Of a stretch of DNA of 64,000 nucleotides, positions 25,625 through 33,844 are shown piece after piece. The notes under the pieces are model-generated. The model was not told where the DNA came from and made no database searches. It was given only the letters and a program-made list of their open reading frames with translations. The stretch is taken from contig JAVSLW010000004.1 of NCBI GenBank assembly GCA_039666455.1, positions 1-64,000 on the forward strand, written 5' to 3'. The first letter of the stretch is position 1. Every line of letters starts with the position of its first letter. The stretch comes from Methanobacterium sp. (lineage in GTDB: Archaea; Methanobacteriota; Methanobacteria; Methanobacteriales; Methanobacteriaceae). The translations under genes were made by a program, and so were the position numbers.

Positions 25625-26923
25625 ATGACACAAATGGATGAAGCAAAAAAAGGCGTAATAACAGAGGAAATGAAGGCAGTAGCAGCTGCTGAAAACGTTT
25701 CAGAGGAATTTATCAGAAAATCCGTTGCCCAGGGAACCATAGCCATCCCCAGCAATGTTAAAAGAGATGTTAAATCTGTTGGAATTGGTGCAGGGCTTAG
25801 AACAAAAGTAAATGCTACCATTGGAACCTCAACAGATATCTGTGACTTTGATATGGAAGAGGAAAAGGCCCGAGTGGCCATGAAATACAATGCAGATACA
25901 TTAATGGAACTTTCTGTAGGTGGAGACCTTGATGAAATAAGGAGAAGAATTCTTAAAATTTCAGACATTCCTGTAGGAAGTGTACCTGTCTACCAGGCTG
26001 CTATTGAAACCATAAGGGAAAAGGGCGCTGCTATTTACATGGACGAAGATATAATGTTTAAAGCCATTGAAAAGCAGGCCAAAGATGGTATAGACTTCAT
26101 GGCAATTCACTGCAGTGTAAACAGAGAAACCCTCAAAAGGTTAAAAAGACAGGGACGTGAAGGAGGGCTTGTAAGCAGAGGCGGAGCACTTGTATCTGCA
26201 TGGATGGTTGAAAATGGAATGGAAAATCCATTATACAAAGATTTTGATTACATTCTTGAAATTGCAAAAGAATATGATTTTGTTATGTCCATGGCTAACG
26301 CTATGAGGGCTGGAGCAATAGCAGATTCTACAGACCGGGCTGCAGTTCAGGAACTCATTGTACTTGGAGAATTAATTGACAGAGCACGAGAAGCAGGCGT
26401 GCAGACCATTGTAGAAGGACCAGGACATATACCTTTAAATGAAATCCCTGCAAACGTGGTGCTCCAGAAAAAATTGTGCAGGGGAGCACCTTTCTATATG
26501 TTAGGGCCGATTGTAACTGATATCGGTGCTGGATACGATCATATTGTATCTTCAATCGGTGCAGCAGCATCAGCAGGTGCTGGGGCAGACTTCATCTGTT
26601 ATGTAACACCAGCAGAACACCTTGCATTACCTGATGCAAAGGATGTTAAAGACGGCGTAATTGCAACAAGAATTGGAGCATATGTTGGAGACATGCAAAA
26701 AGGCATACATAGCGGTGAAAAAGACCTTATAATGGCTAATGCTCGTAAAAAGCTTAACTGGGAAGCACAGTTTGAATCTGCAATGTGTCCAGAAGAAGCA
26801 AGGAAAATAAGGAACGAAAGACCACCAGCAGAAGAAGATACCTGCTCAATGTGCGGAAGCTACTGTGCAGTTAAGATTGTAAACGAATGGTTAGACGAAG
26901 CAGACACTGATTTGTTTGATTAA
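25625..26923 (+). CDS. thiC: Phosphomethylpyrimidine synthase (ThiC)
   Basis: ThiC is the radical-SAM enzyme making HMP phosphate from aminoimidazole ribotide. The 432-aa protein shows the archaeal short form without the long N-terminal domain of bacteria, VGSVPVYQA, VEGPGHIPLNEI, YMLGPIVTDIGAGYDHI, and the C-terminal cluster motif CSMCGSYC (CX2CX4C). The start is ATG 25625 with GGTGAT three bases before it; the GTG at 25580 is not supported. Only the C-terminal cysteine motif binds the [4Fe-4S] cluster. A single gene with its own promoter. Confidence 0.95.
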   Translation: MTQMDEAKKGVITEEMKAVAAAENVSEEFIRKSVAQGTIAIPSNVKRDVKSVGIGAGLRTKVNATIGTSTDICDFDMEEEKARVAMKYNADTLMELSVGGDLDEIRRRILKISDIPVGSVPVYQAAIETIREKGAAIYMDEDIMFKAIEKQAKDGIDFMAIHCSVNRETLKRLKRQGREGGLVSRGGALVSAWMVENGMENPLYKDFDYILEIAKEYDFVMSMANAMRAGAIADSTDRAAVQELIVLGELIDRAREAGVQTIVEGPGHIPLNEIPANVVLQKKLCRGAPFYMLGPIVTDIGAGYDHIVSSIGAAASAGAGADFICYVTPAEHLALPDAKDVKDGVIATRIGAYVGDMQKGIHSGEKDLIMANARKKLNWEAQFESAMCPEEARKIRNERPPAEEDTCSMCGSYCAVKIVNEWLDEADTDLFD

Positions 26924-26958
26924 ATCTTAATCATCATTTTATTATCTTTGAAAATAAA

Positions 26959-26967
26959 TTTATATAA
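26959..26967 (+). promoter_or_regulatory. TATA box of lysS
   Basis: TTTATATAA lies about 93 bases before TTG 27056, predicting a leader of about 65 nt. The leader contains the hairpin at 27015-27031. Confidence 0.5.
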
Positions 26968-27014
26968 TTATAATTTTTTGGAATTTACATAGTTTTTGAG
27001 GCTCTGAATCCCTC

Positions 27015-27031
27015 AAAATTCTTTGAATTTT
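27015..27031 (+). repeat. Hairpin in the lysS leader, related to other intergenic hairpins
   Basis: AAAATTC-TTT-GAATTTT forms a 7-bp stem with a 3-nt loop and is preceded by CCCTC. The same type of hairpin (AATTC-TTC-GAATT with CCCTC nearby) occurs at 31301-31342, so this may be a member of a dispersed intergenic repeat rather than a specific attenuator. Confidence 0.5.
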
Positions 27032-27055
27032 ATTATTTTTAGACAGGTGATTTGA

Positions 27056-28630
27056 TTGAAACACTGGATTGAAAATATTGCAGACAGTTTAAATAGAGAC
27101 GTGGAAAAGCATGTAATTGCAAGCGGAACATCCATATCAGGTTCCATACATATTGGAAATTCATGCGACGTGTTTATTGCAAATGCGATCACAAAAGCTT
27201 TAAAGAACACTGGCACTCCTGCAGAAGTAATATGGATTGCAGACGACTACGACCCACTTCGTAAGGTCCCTTACCCCCTTCCAGAAAGTTATGAAAAATA
27301 TTTAGGCATGCCCTATGCCCATATTCCATGTCCTGAAGACTGCTGTACAAATTTTGTGGAACATTTTGAAAAACCATTCCTTGACACTTTGGATGATTTT
27401 GGAATCTCCCTTAAGATTTATTCAGGAGAGAAAATGTACAAAGAAGGCATTTATAACGATTATGTAAGAATATCCCTCGAAAAAGCACCTGAAATTCGAG
27501 AAATATTCAATCAATACCGTGAAAATCCCTTAGCAGATGATTGGCTTCCCTATAATCCAATCTGCAAGGAATGTGGAAGAATTAATACAACTTTTGCCTA
27601 TGGCTATGATGGTGATATGGTTCATTACAGATGTGAATGTGGACATGAAGGGTCAATGGATATCAAATCTGGTAGGGGAAAGCTTACATGGCGTGTTGAA
27701 TGGGCTGCACGGTGGAAAATACTCAAAATCACCTGCGAACCATTTGGAAAAGACCATGCAGCAAGCGGAGGTTCATACGATGTGAGCAGTATCATATCAA
27801 AGGAAATATTTGACTATCCTGCCCCTTATCCCGTGCCTTACGAATGGATTACACTGAAAGGCGATGCAATGTCAAAATCCAAAGGAGTATTTTTCACCCC
27901 AGGCCAGTGGCTTGAAATTGGAGCACCTGAAACACTTAATTACTTTATATTTCGAAGCAAACCCCTAAAACACAAGGATTTCAATCCTCAAATGCCATTT
28001 TTGGACTTTATTGACCAGTACGACCGAATTGAGAGAATATACTATGGTGCAGAAGAGCCGGCATCCCCAAAGGAAGAAGAAAAGCTTAGAAAGATTTATG
28101 AAATCTCACAGATTGAATTAAAAGACAGGATGCCTTTCCAGCCATCCTACAGGTTTATGACTGTGGCTTACCAGATTGCTGATGGAAACATTAACACCGT
28201 CTTTAAAATATTAAAGAAGAATTCTAAGCTTCCAGATTACATGGAAAAATTGGAATTTGAAGAACTAAGTAAAGAAGACCTTGCCAGGCTTGAAATGAGG
28301 ATGAATCACATTAAAAACTGGCTTGATAAATACGCCCCCCAATTTGTGAAGTTCCATGTTGCAAAAAAGATCCCTGAATTACATTTAGATGAAGATCAGA
28401 CTCAGTTTTTACTTAAACTTGCAGACATTCTTGAAAAAAAGGATTACACTGCAGAGGAGCTTCATGATGAAATGTACACTCTTCTAAGAGAATTTGATAT
28501 GAAACCTCAAAAAGCATTTCAGGCGATTTATAAGACAATTATCGGAAAAAAGCATGGTCCAAGAGCAGCATCATTTGTTTTATCCCTTGATAAGGATTTT
28601 GTAATTAAAAGATTTAAAAAAGAGATGTGA
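27056..28630 (+). CDS. lysS: Lysyl-tRNA synthetase, class I
   Basis: The 524-aa class I LysRS typical of methanogens, unrelated to bacterial class II LysRS. The HIGH-type motif is SIHIGNS (residues 30-36), the KMSKS-type motif is AMSKSKG near 271-277, and a zinc-ribbon-like insertion has CKEC and CECG around 169-200. TTG 27056 follows GGTGAT. Full length. Confidence 0.95.
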   Translation: MKHWIENIADSLNRDVEKHVIASGTSISGSIHIGNSCDVFIANAITKALKNTGTPAEVIWIADDYDPLRKVPYPLPESYEKYLGMPYAHIPCPEDCCTNFVEHFEKPFLDTLDDFGISLKIYSGEKMYKEGIYNDYVRISLEKAPEIREIFNQYRENPLADDWLPYNPICKECGRINTTFAYGYDGDMVHYRCECGHEGSMDIKSGRGKLTWRVEWAARWKILKITCEPFGKDHAASGGSYDVSSIISKEIFDYPAPYPVPYEWITLKGDAMSKSKGVFFTPGQWLEIGAPETLNYFIFRSKPLKHKDFNPQMPFLDFIDQYDRIERIYYGAEEPASPKEEEKLRKIYEISQIELKDRMPFQPSYRFMTVAYQIADGNINTVFKILKKNSKLPDYMEKLEFEELSKEDLARLEMRMNHIKNWLDKYAPQFVKFHVAKKIPELHLDEDQTQFLLKLADILEKKDYTAEELHDEMYTLLREFDMKPQKAFQAIYKTIIGKKHGPRAASFVLSLDKDFVIKRFKKEM

Positions 28631-28645
28631 TCAGGCCAATCTTTT

Positions 28646-28980
28646 TCAGCTTTGTAGTTTCTTAATTTCCTCTTGAATTTCTTTGATTACTTCACTATTG
28701 TATATTTTTTTCTTATCTCTTTCTTTAACTGAAATGATATAGAAAACATTACCCCCAAAATTTTCTTTAAACTTCTTATGAGTTTCAGCTTGTATATTGT
28801 GTTCTTTAAATATTTGAGGGATATGCGAAACCCCTCCTGCGGGTTTAATTTGAAGTCCAATATACTTGTCTTTGATTTTAATAAAAAAATCAACATTATA
28901 TAAACGATCCCACTCATCAGGCGCAGGTTCTATAGCTGAAAACGATTCATAGCACTATTCAATATCCATTCTTTTGCCAT
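28646..28980 (-). pseudogene. Remnant of an MjaI-type (CTAG) restriction endonuclease
   Basis: A start at 28980 with GAGGAT upstream gives MAKEWILNSAMNRFQL and then a stop (near 28932). In another frame the rest continues: APDEWDRLYNVDFFIKIKDKYIGLQIKP, then NVFYIISVKERDKKKIYNSEVI, stopping at 28646. The first part matches the start and the second the C-terminal half of MjaI-family enzymes, with a PD-(D/E)XK-like D...QIK. Compared with my memory of the family about 90 middle residues are missing and the frame is broken, so it cannot make an active nuclease. It faces away from the methyltransferase at 29192. Confidence 0.7.
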
Positions 28981-29097
28981 TTCATTATCCTCGTTCTACT
29001 AATTAAAAGACCTATATATCATGCTTTACATATAATGTTTAAGATTAGTATTGTTGATAGTTAGTTTAATACATTTTAGCCCCGAGAAAGCTTAAAA

Positions 29098-29106
29098 TTA
29101 TATAAA
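29098..29106 (+). promoter_or_regulatory. TATA-like box upstream of the methyltransferase gene
   Basis: TTATATAAA lies about 90 bases before TTG 29192 in the region between the restriction-gene relic and the methyltransferase. Confidence 0.35.
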
Positions 29107-29191
29107 TAAGGATATATGCTATCATACAATGATTCGAATAATCTCTGTTATCTATATCCCTTAAAATGTAAAAGAAAAGGTGGAAAATGAA

Positions 29192-30289
29192 TTGAAAACA
29201 AATCACAAAATTGTTTTTGGAAATTCAAAAAACATGAAAGAAATCCTTCCTGAGAGTGTGAATTTTGTAGTTACATCTCCCCCTTATCCAATGATTGAAA
29301 TGTGGGATGGACAATTCTCTTACATTAATCCTGAGATTAAAGAGGCACTGCAAAATGAAGAAGGAGTTAAAGCATACAATCTGATGAATGAAGAGTTAAA
29401 TAAAACCTGGATTGAAATAGACAGAGTATTATCTCCGGGTGGAATTGTTTGTATCAATATAGGAGATGCAACAAGAAAAATAGGAGATTCGTTTCAACTC
29501 TATCCAAATCATTCTCGTATAACTCATTATTTTGAAAAAATGAACTATCAAGTCTTACCTCCAATTATATGGAGAAAAGAAACAAACAAGCCTACTAAAT
29601 TCATGGGCTCAGGAATGCTACCTCCCAATGCATACATTACATTAGAACATGAATACATATTAATTTTCCGTAAAGGAAGCAACAGGTCTTTTAAATTGAA
29701 AGAAAAGCAACTTAGAAGAGAAAGTGCATACTTCTGGGAAGAGAGAAATATCTGGTTTTCAGATTTATGGAGTGATTTAAAGGGAATTTCACAAAAATTA
29801 AATCATGAAAATTTGAGAGAGAGATCTGCAGCATTTCCATTTGAGTTAGCATATAGATTGATTAATATGTTTTCTGTTCAGGGTGACACCATTTTAGATC
29901 CATTTGTTGGCACAGGAACAACCACGTTGGCTGCAATGTGTGCTGCAAGAAATTCGGTAGGATATGAGTTAGAATCAAAATTCAAAAAAGTAATTGAATA
30001 TAGGGTTTTTGATTTTTTAAAATTTTCAAGAAAAGTTATCAATGAGAGATTAGAAAATCATGTTCAATTTGTTGAAAAGAGAAAAAAAGAAAGGGGAGAA
30101 TTGAAGCACGAATCACTAAGATACGGATTCAAAGTTATGACTGGTCAGGAAAAAAACATTTTCTTCCCGACAATAGAAAAAATTGAAACTGTTGGTGAAG
30201 ATGAATTTGAAGTATTGTATGATGAAAGGGCAAATTTATTTAAAATTAAAAAAGATAAAGCAATTAATGTGCAAATAAAACTAATATGA
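29192..30289 (+). CDS. DNA methyltransferase, beta-class, MjaI/MthZI-like (probably CTAG, N4-cytosine)
   Basis: About 365 aa. TSPPYPMIEMWD (motif IV) comes before DPFVGTGTTTLAAM (motif I), the order of beta-class N4-cytosine or N6-adenine methyltransferases. PMIEMWD after SPPY and the relic MjaI-like endonuclease beside it point to CTAG specificity (inference). The GTG at 29180 lies inside AGGTGG, so I start at TTG 29192, eight bases after that site. With the nuclease broken it is an orphan. Its stop codon abuts the stop of the convergent phosphoesterase gene. Confidence 0.82.
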   Translation: MKTNHKIVFGNSKNMKEILPESVNFVVTSPPYPMIEMWDGQFSYINPEIKEALQNEEGVKAYNLMNEELNKTWIEIDRVLSPGGIVCINIGDATRKIGDSFQLYPNHSRITHYFEKMNYQVLPPIIWRKETNKPTKFMGSGMLPPNAYITLEHEYILIFRKGSNRSFKLKEKQLRRESAYFWEERNIWFSDLWSDLKGISQKLNHENLRERSAAFPFELAYRLINMFSVQGDTILDPFVGTGTTTLAAMCAARNSVGYELESKFKKVIEYRVFDFLKFSRKVINERLENHVQFVEKRKKERGELKHESLRYGFKVMTGQEKNIFFPTIEKIETVGEDEFEVLYDERANLFKIKKDKAINVQIKLI

Positions 30290-31084
30290 TCAATATAAAT
30301 ATGTTAGCGGAGTGCCTGCATTATTATTTATCATTTTATCCAGCGAATACTGTGCTAACAATCTTTCATGTCCATTTTCAGTCTTTATTCTGTATGCTAA
30401 AAGTTCGCTATCATTTATTACGAGTTTATTATAAGATGGATGATTATTACCATATAATCTTCTGGTGGTTGCAGTACCTGAATTTGAAATCACCATATCT
30501 TCAACTTTCCATGCATTAGAAACATGTTTATGGCCGTTTAAGACCAGATTTACTCCATGGCCTGTAAGTAACTTTAATGTATCTCCAGCATCAAGTAAAA
30601 TGTTTCTTTCACGTCCTGTTTGAGGTATTGGAAGTAAATGGTGGTGAAAAGTCACAATTCTAAACATATCCTGCGGTATCTTATTTAATTCATCATTTAA
30701 CCATTCCAGCTGATCGAATCCTATTTTTCCATCGTGTATGTCTGGTTCTGAAGAATCAACACCAATAATGAGAATATCGTTGTTCTTATCTATATCAACA
30801 AATTTTCGATCGCCAATCAGCCTTCTAAAATGGATTAATCCAGCATTACAGGCATCATGATTTCCAGGGATAACATAGGTTTCTGTTACAGATTTTAATT
30901 CTGTTATAAAATCCTTTGCACAATTATATTCTTCAATATAACCCATTGAAGTTATATCTCCTGCTATAACTATTAAATCAGGGTTTTCATATTCTATATG
31001 TAATTTTAATTTATTTTTTAACTCTTCACTGAATCTATATTCCCCAAAATGCAGATCAGATATTTGAATTATCTTTTTTTCCAT
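30290..31084 (-). CDS. Calcineurin-like metallophosphoesterase
   Basis: The 264-aa protein has the metallophosphoesterase motifs: ISDLHFG (residues 7-13), VIAGDITSMG, IPGNHDA, FHHHLLP and LNGHKHV. These bind two metals. It resembles the CpdA/3',5'-cyclic nucleotide phosphodiesterase branch, but the substrate cannot be fixed from sequence. The start is ATG 31084, five bases after GGTGA; the GTG at 31093 is within that site. Confidence 0.88.
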   Translation of the reverse strand: MEKKIIQISDLHFGEYRFSEELKNKLKLHIEYENPDLIVIAGDITSMGYIEEYNCAKDFITELKSVTETYVIPGNHDACNAGLIHFRRLIGDRKFVDIDKNNDILIIGVDSSEPDIHDGKIGFDQLEWLNDELNKIPQDMFRIVTFHHHLLPIPQTGRERNILLDAGDTLKLLTGHGVNLVLNGHKHVSNAWKVEDMVISNSGTATTRRLYGNNHPSYNKLVINDSELLAYRIKTENGHERLLAQYSLDKMINNNAGTPLTYLY

Positions 31085-31204
31085 GAATTTCACCGAAATG
31101 ATATTTCTCTATTTAACCAGGCCCCCAGGGATTTTATAAATTGGCAGAGAACCTGAAGGCCTTTAATCGGGGATTTAAACTCATTTAATCATTATTCCAT
31201 GCTT

Positions 31205-31260
31205 AAGGGGGAGTAGAATTTTTTTGGTTGTGAGGTGACTGAAATTACCTACTCCTCCTT
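31205..31260 (+). repeat. Long hairpin, candidate structured RNA
   Basis: AAGGGGGAGTAG (31205-31216) pairs with CTACTCCTCCTT (31249-31260) over all 12 positions as RNA, with one G-U pair. Inside it, AATTT (31217-31221) can pair with AAATT (31242-31246). No U-run follows on the plus strand, so it is not a simple terminator for rightward transcription. Confidence 0.5.
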
Positions 31261-31267
31261 TAAACAT

Positions 31268-31389
31268 ACATATCAGGTCCTGATTTCTTCAGTGGAAGCC
31301 ATCAAAAATTCTTCGAATTTTTGATTGCCCGAAAATCCCTCAAACACGTAGTGTTCGACGGAATTTTGGATACATGTCAGGCCCTGTTT
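31268..31389 (+). repeat. Composite intergenic repeat bounded by 18-bp direct repeats
   Basis: The bounds ACATATCAGGTCCTGATT and ACATGTCAGGCCCTGTTT match at 15 of 18 positions. Between them are a perfect 11-bp hairpin with loop TTC (31301-31325) and the hairpin AACAC-GTA-GTGTT (31343-31355). A similar hairpin pair occurs at 56424-56461. It could be a small non-autonomous element or a regulatory repeat. Confidence 0.55.
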
Positions 31390-31540
31390 AAAATTTATTG
31401 TTTTCATCATATAAAAATCTTACACATTAAGTATACTATAGTGCTCATTTTGCATAATAATTAAAAAAGAAATTTATGATGGTTAACCTATTAAAGATAA
31501 AAGTATCAAAATAACAAACACACTTTATAAGAGGACAGAT

Positions 31541-32056
31541 ATGAGAGTTAAGGTCATTGAAAAAGAAGTAATGGATCCGCTGGCTGAGGCCATTGCTCAA
31601 AAGATAGAAATATCGCCCATCCCTGAAAAAATCAGTAAAATAACATATTTTGACAATACAAAGCCCAATGCTGATGTAATATTGAATACCGTCAGGGAAA
31701 AATTAAATATAGATCATATTGAAGCCATAAAACCTGCAGGCGCCCCAGCAACTGAAGAACAGATACGAATAGCTAAAAAAGGAGATGTTGTAATTTTAGC
31801 TCTTGGAGACTGCGGTTCATGCACCACATGGGTCATTTTAGATGCTATACGGCTTGAAAAAGAAGGAAAACCTGCACTTTGTATTTGTACGCACGAATTC
31901 ACCGAATATGCGCATTCACTTGCAAAAGCCCAGGGAGCAGAAGATTTAAGGATAGTTGAAATTCAACACCCCATTGCAGGACTTAAAGAAGATGAGGTAA
32001 CAGAAAAAACATTGAAAATTATCCCTGAAATTAAAAAACTGCTGAATATAACTTAA
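31541..32056 (+). CDS. UGSC-family protein, cysteine form
   Basis: The 171-aa protein has the UGSC-family features: FDNTKPNADVILNTV (about 37-51), then GDCGSCTTW with CGSC at 91-94 and CTHEFTEYA. In many bacteria the first Cys is selenocysteine; here the codon is TGC at 31811-31813. The motif suggests a redox or metal-binding site. The function of the family is not known to me. An 18-bp gap and the same strand tie it to the next gene. Confidence 0.8.
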   Translation: MRVKVIEKEVMDPLAEAIAQKIEISPIPEKISKITYFDNTKPNADVILNTVREKLNIDHIEAIKPAGAPATEEQIRIAKKGDVVILALGDCGSCTTWVILDAIRLEKEGKPALCICTHEFTEYAHSLAKAQGAEDLRIVEIQHPIAGLKEDEVTEKTLKIIPEIKKLLNIT

Positions 32057-32073
32057 ATTTATCGAGGGCTTTT

Positions 32074-33243
32074 ATGAAAAACAATAAAATCAACAAAGAT
32101 ACATGCGGATGCTCCATTGAAGATTTACTAAGTGAAAACATAGGAAAAATCGAAGAACGCCTATGCAGTGCATCCCCAGAGGATATGGAATTTTATGTTG
32201 AACCTGACGTGGAAAAAATAAGTTATGAATTTTACATGAAAAAACAGACCGATGGTTTGCCCATAATCCCCCCAACAGGAGAACGAGTACGTAAATTTAT
32301 CGAGTTTAGTGGCTTAAATAAGGATGATTTAATAGCTGTGCTTCCTCCAAGGTCTGGAAAGGCCACAGTAGAAAAAATAGCCATAAATTCTGTTATGGCT
32401 GGCTGCATTCCTCAATTCATGCCTGTAATTCAGCATTCAATTAAAGCAATTTCAGCAGAAAAATTCAATTTACCGGGAATAAACGCTACAACACACCCTG
32501 TAGCAATATGTACCATTTTAAATGGCCCTATAGGTGCTGAAATAGGTATTAACCACGGTTCAGGATGTTTAGGACCTGGAAATATTGCAAATGCCACCAT
32601 TGGACGTGCAGTAAGACTCTGCCTTATAAACATCGCCGGTGCAATTCCTGGAATTGGAGATCATGCCACTCTTGCATCGCCTTCTAAATATAGCTTTTGT
32701 TTTGGTGAGGCTGAAGATGAAAATCCATGGGAACCGCTGCATGTAGAACGTGGATTCAGCAAAAATGAAAGTACTGTAACAGTGATGGCACTGGATTCAC
32801 CCCACAACGTGAACGATCATCGAAGTAAAACCGCAGAAGACCTGATGGATACAATAATTGATACTGCAGCAGTTGCAGGGTGTAATAACAGTCATGTGCC
32901 TGGAGAAATACTCATCATAATGAGCCCAGAGCATGCAAAAACAATTGCTGCTAATGGATGGAGCAGCGAAGATGTTAAGAAATATTTCCACGAAAACGCA
33001 CTGGTACCTGTTGAATTGGGAGATAGAGGAGGTAGAAAGCTTGATGAAAAATGGATCGTTGATGGCGATGTTTGGATAACAAGAAAACCTGATGATGTGG
33101 TTATTGTTGTTGCCGGAGGTACTGGAAGACACACCATGATCTGCCATGGCTTTGGAACGTCTTCAGAATCAGTTACAGAATTGATAAAGCTTGTAGATGG
33201 GACTGCTGCTCCATCAGTGCATGATTTTAAAAATAAAGTCTGA
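32074..33243 (+). CDS. Partner protein of the UGSC unit, large conserved protein
   Basis: The 389-aa protein starts with CGCSIEDLL, then DGLPIIPPTGERVRKFIE (about 63-80), TVEKIAINSVMAGC, a Gly-rich core GCLGPGNIANATIGRAVRL (about 168-186), WEPLHVERGFSKNESTVTV and VVAGGTGRHTM. I recall the same protein beside UGSC genes in bacteria, but no tested function. The invariant Gly and His residues suggest an enzyme. Soluble, with no signal peptide. The pair is a self-contained two-gene unit with its own upstream region. Confidence 0.65.
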   Translation: MKNNKINKDTCGCSIEDLLSENIGKIEERLCSASPEDMEFYVEPDVEKISYEFYMKKQTDGLPIIPPTGERVRKFIEFSGLNKDDLIAVLPPRSGKATVEKIAINSVMAGCIPQFMPVIQHSIKAISAEKFNLPGINATTHPVAICTILNGPIGAEIGINHGSGCLGPGNIANATIGRAVRLCLINIAGAIPGIGDHATLASPSKYSFCFGEAEDENPWEPLHVERGFSKNESTVTVMALDSPHNVNDHRSKTAEDLMDTIIDTAAVAGCNNSHVPGEILIIMSPEHAKTIAANGWSSEDVKKYFHENALVPVELGDRGGRKLDEKWIVDGDVWITRKPDDVVIVVAGGTGRHTMICHGFGTSSESVTELIKLVDGTAAPSVHDFKNKV

Positions 33244-33369
33244 ATTTCTTCTACCAGATTTAACAGAGATATTTAAACAAAATACATCAATGATTATGAT
33301 GGATGAATCTAATTCCATCTAACTTCTTTTTTAAGTTCAAAATTAGTAATTTCCTAATCAAAATTAAAA

Positions 33370-33388
33370 TGAAACCTTTATGGTTTCA
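33370..33388. terminator. Bidirectional hairpin between the UGSC unit and alba
   Basis: TGAAACC (33370-33376), a 5-nt loop and GGTTTCA (33382-33388) lie between two convergent genes. Leftwards the hairpin is followed by ATTTTAATTTT, rightwards by ATTTGG, so it probably ends alba transcripts and may slow the opposite ones. Confidence 0.55.
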
Positions 33389-33410
33389 ATTTGGAGTTAT
33401 TTCACCATTA

Positions 33411-33683
33411 TTATTTACAAAGCTGAATTTCAATGGCTGAAACGTTTGTAGCTGTGCCTTCATTGCCTAAAATTTCTTCTGTGCATATATCTATAGATCC
33501 AAGTTCTACATCTGATACAAACCTGTTTCTAACTATTTCAGCAACATCAACAGCTCTACTAATGGCCCTTCCACGTGCCTTTAAAATTACTTCTTTGGTT
33601 CCGCCGTTCATCTGGGTTACGACAGCTAATACATAGTTCATTACGGGTTTATTTCCAATGTATACAACATTTTCCTCTGACAT
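33411..33683 (-). CDS. albA: DNA/RNA-binding protein Alba
   Basis: A 90-aa chromatin protein with the Alba fold: NVVYIGNKPVMNYVLAVVTQM, LKARGRAISRAVDVAEIVRNRF with the conserved basic residues, and ISAIEIQL at the end. The start is ATG 33683, eight bases after GGAGG; the TTG at 33698 lies in the site. The acetylatable lysine of Sulfolobus Alba corresponds to KP in GNKPVM. Confidence 0.93.
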   Translation of the reverse strand: MSEENVVYIGNKPVMNYVLAVVTQMNGGTKEVILKARGRAISRAVDVAEIVRNRFVSDVELGSIDICTEEILGNEGTATNVSAIEIQLCK

Positions 33684-33844
33684 CACTTTAACCTCCAAAG
33701 AATATCCATGCGATTTGATTTATAATATTTATTATAATCATGTAATTAATATATATAATTTATGTTTTGCATACTCTACTTTCTGACTTTAAATAGGCAA
33801 AAAAAGGATAATTTTTACCCTCTTCTATAGAAATTAAATAAACT

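Larger units (their letters stand above)
31085..31540. other. Structured divergent intergenic region
   Basis: This 456-bp gap has no supported ORF but is rich in structure: a 12-bp helix at 31205-31260, a composite repeat with two hairpins at 31301-31355, and near-identical 18-bp direct repeats at 31268-31285 and 31372-31389. A GTATACTATA motif at 31431-31440 lies near the start of the UGSC gene promoter region. Confidence 0.6.

Noticed and set aside
28687..28917. 76-residue frame on the minus strand as a separate gene
   Set aside because: It is another frame of the MjaI-type relic; the meaningful residues (DEWDRLYNVDFF...QIKP) are in a different frame.
31268..31389. CRISPR-like repeats
   Set aside because: There are only two diverged hairpin elements in distant places, with no regular spacers and no cas genes.
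21339..31440. TATACTATA shared by copA promoter, regulator palindrome and the UGSC region as one regulon
   Set aside because: A nine-base AT-rich word is expected a few times in 64 kb of such DNA; only the full palindrome at 24631 is beyond chance.
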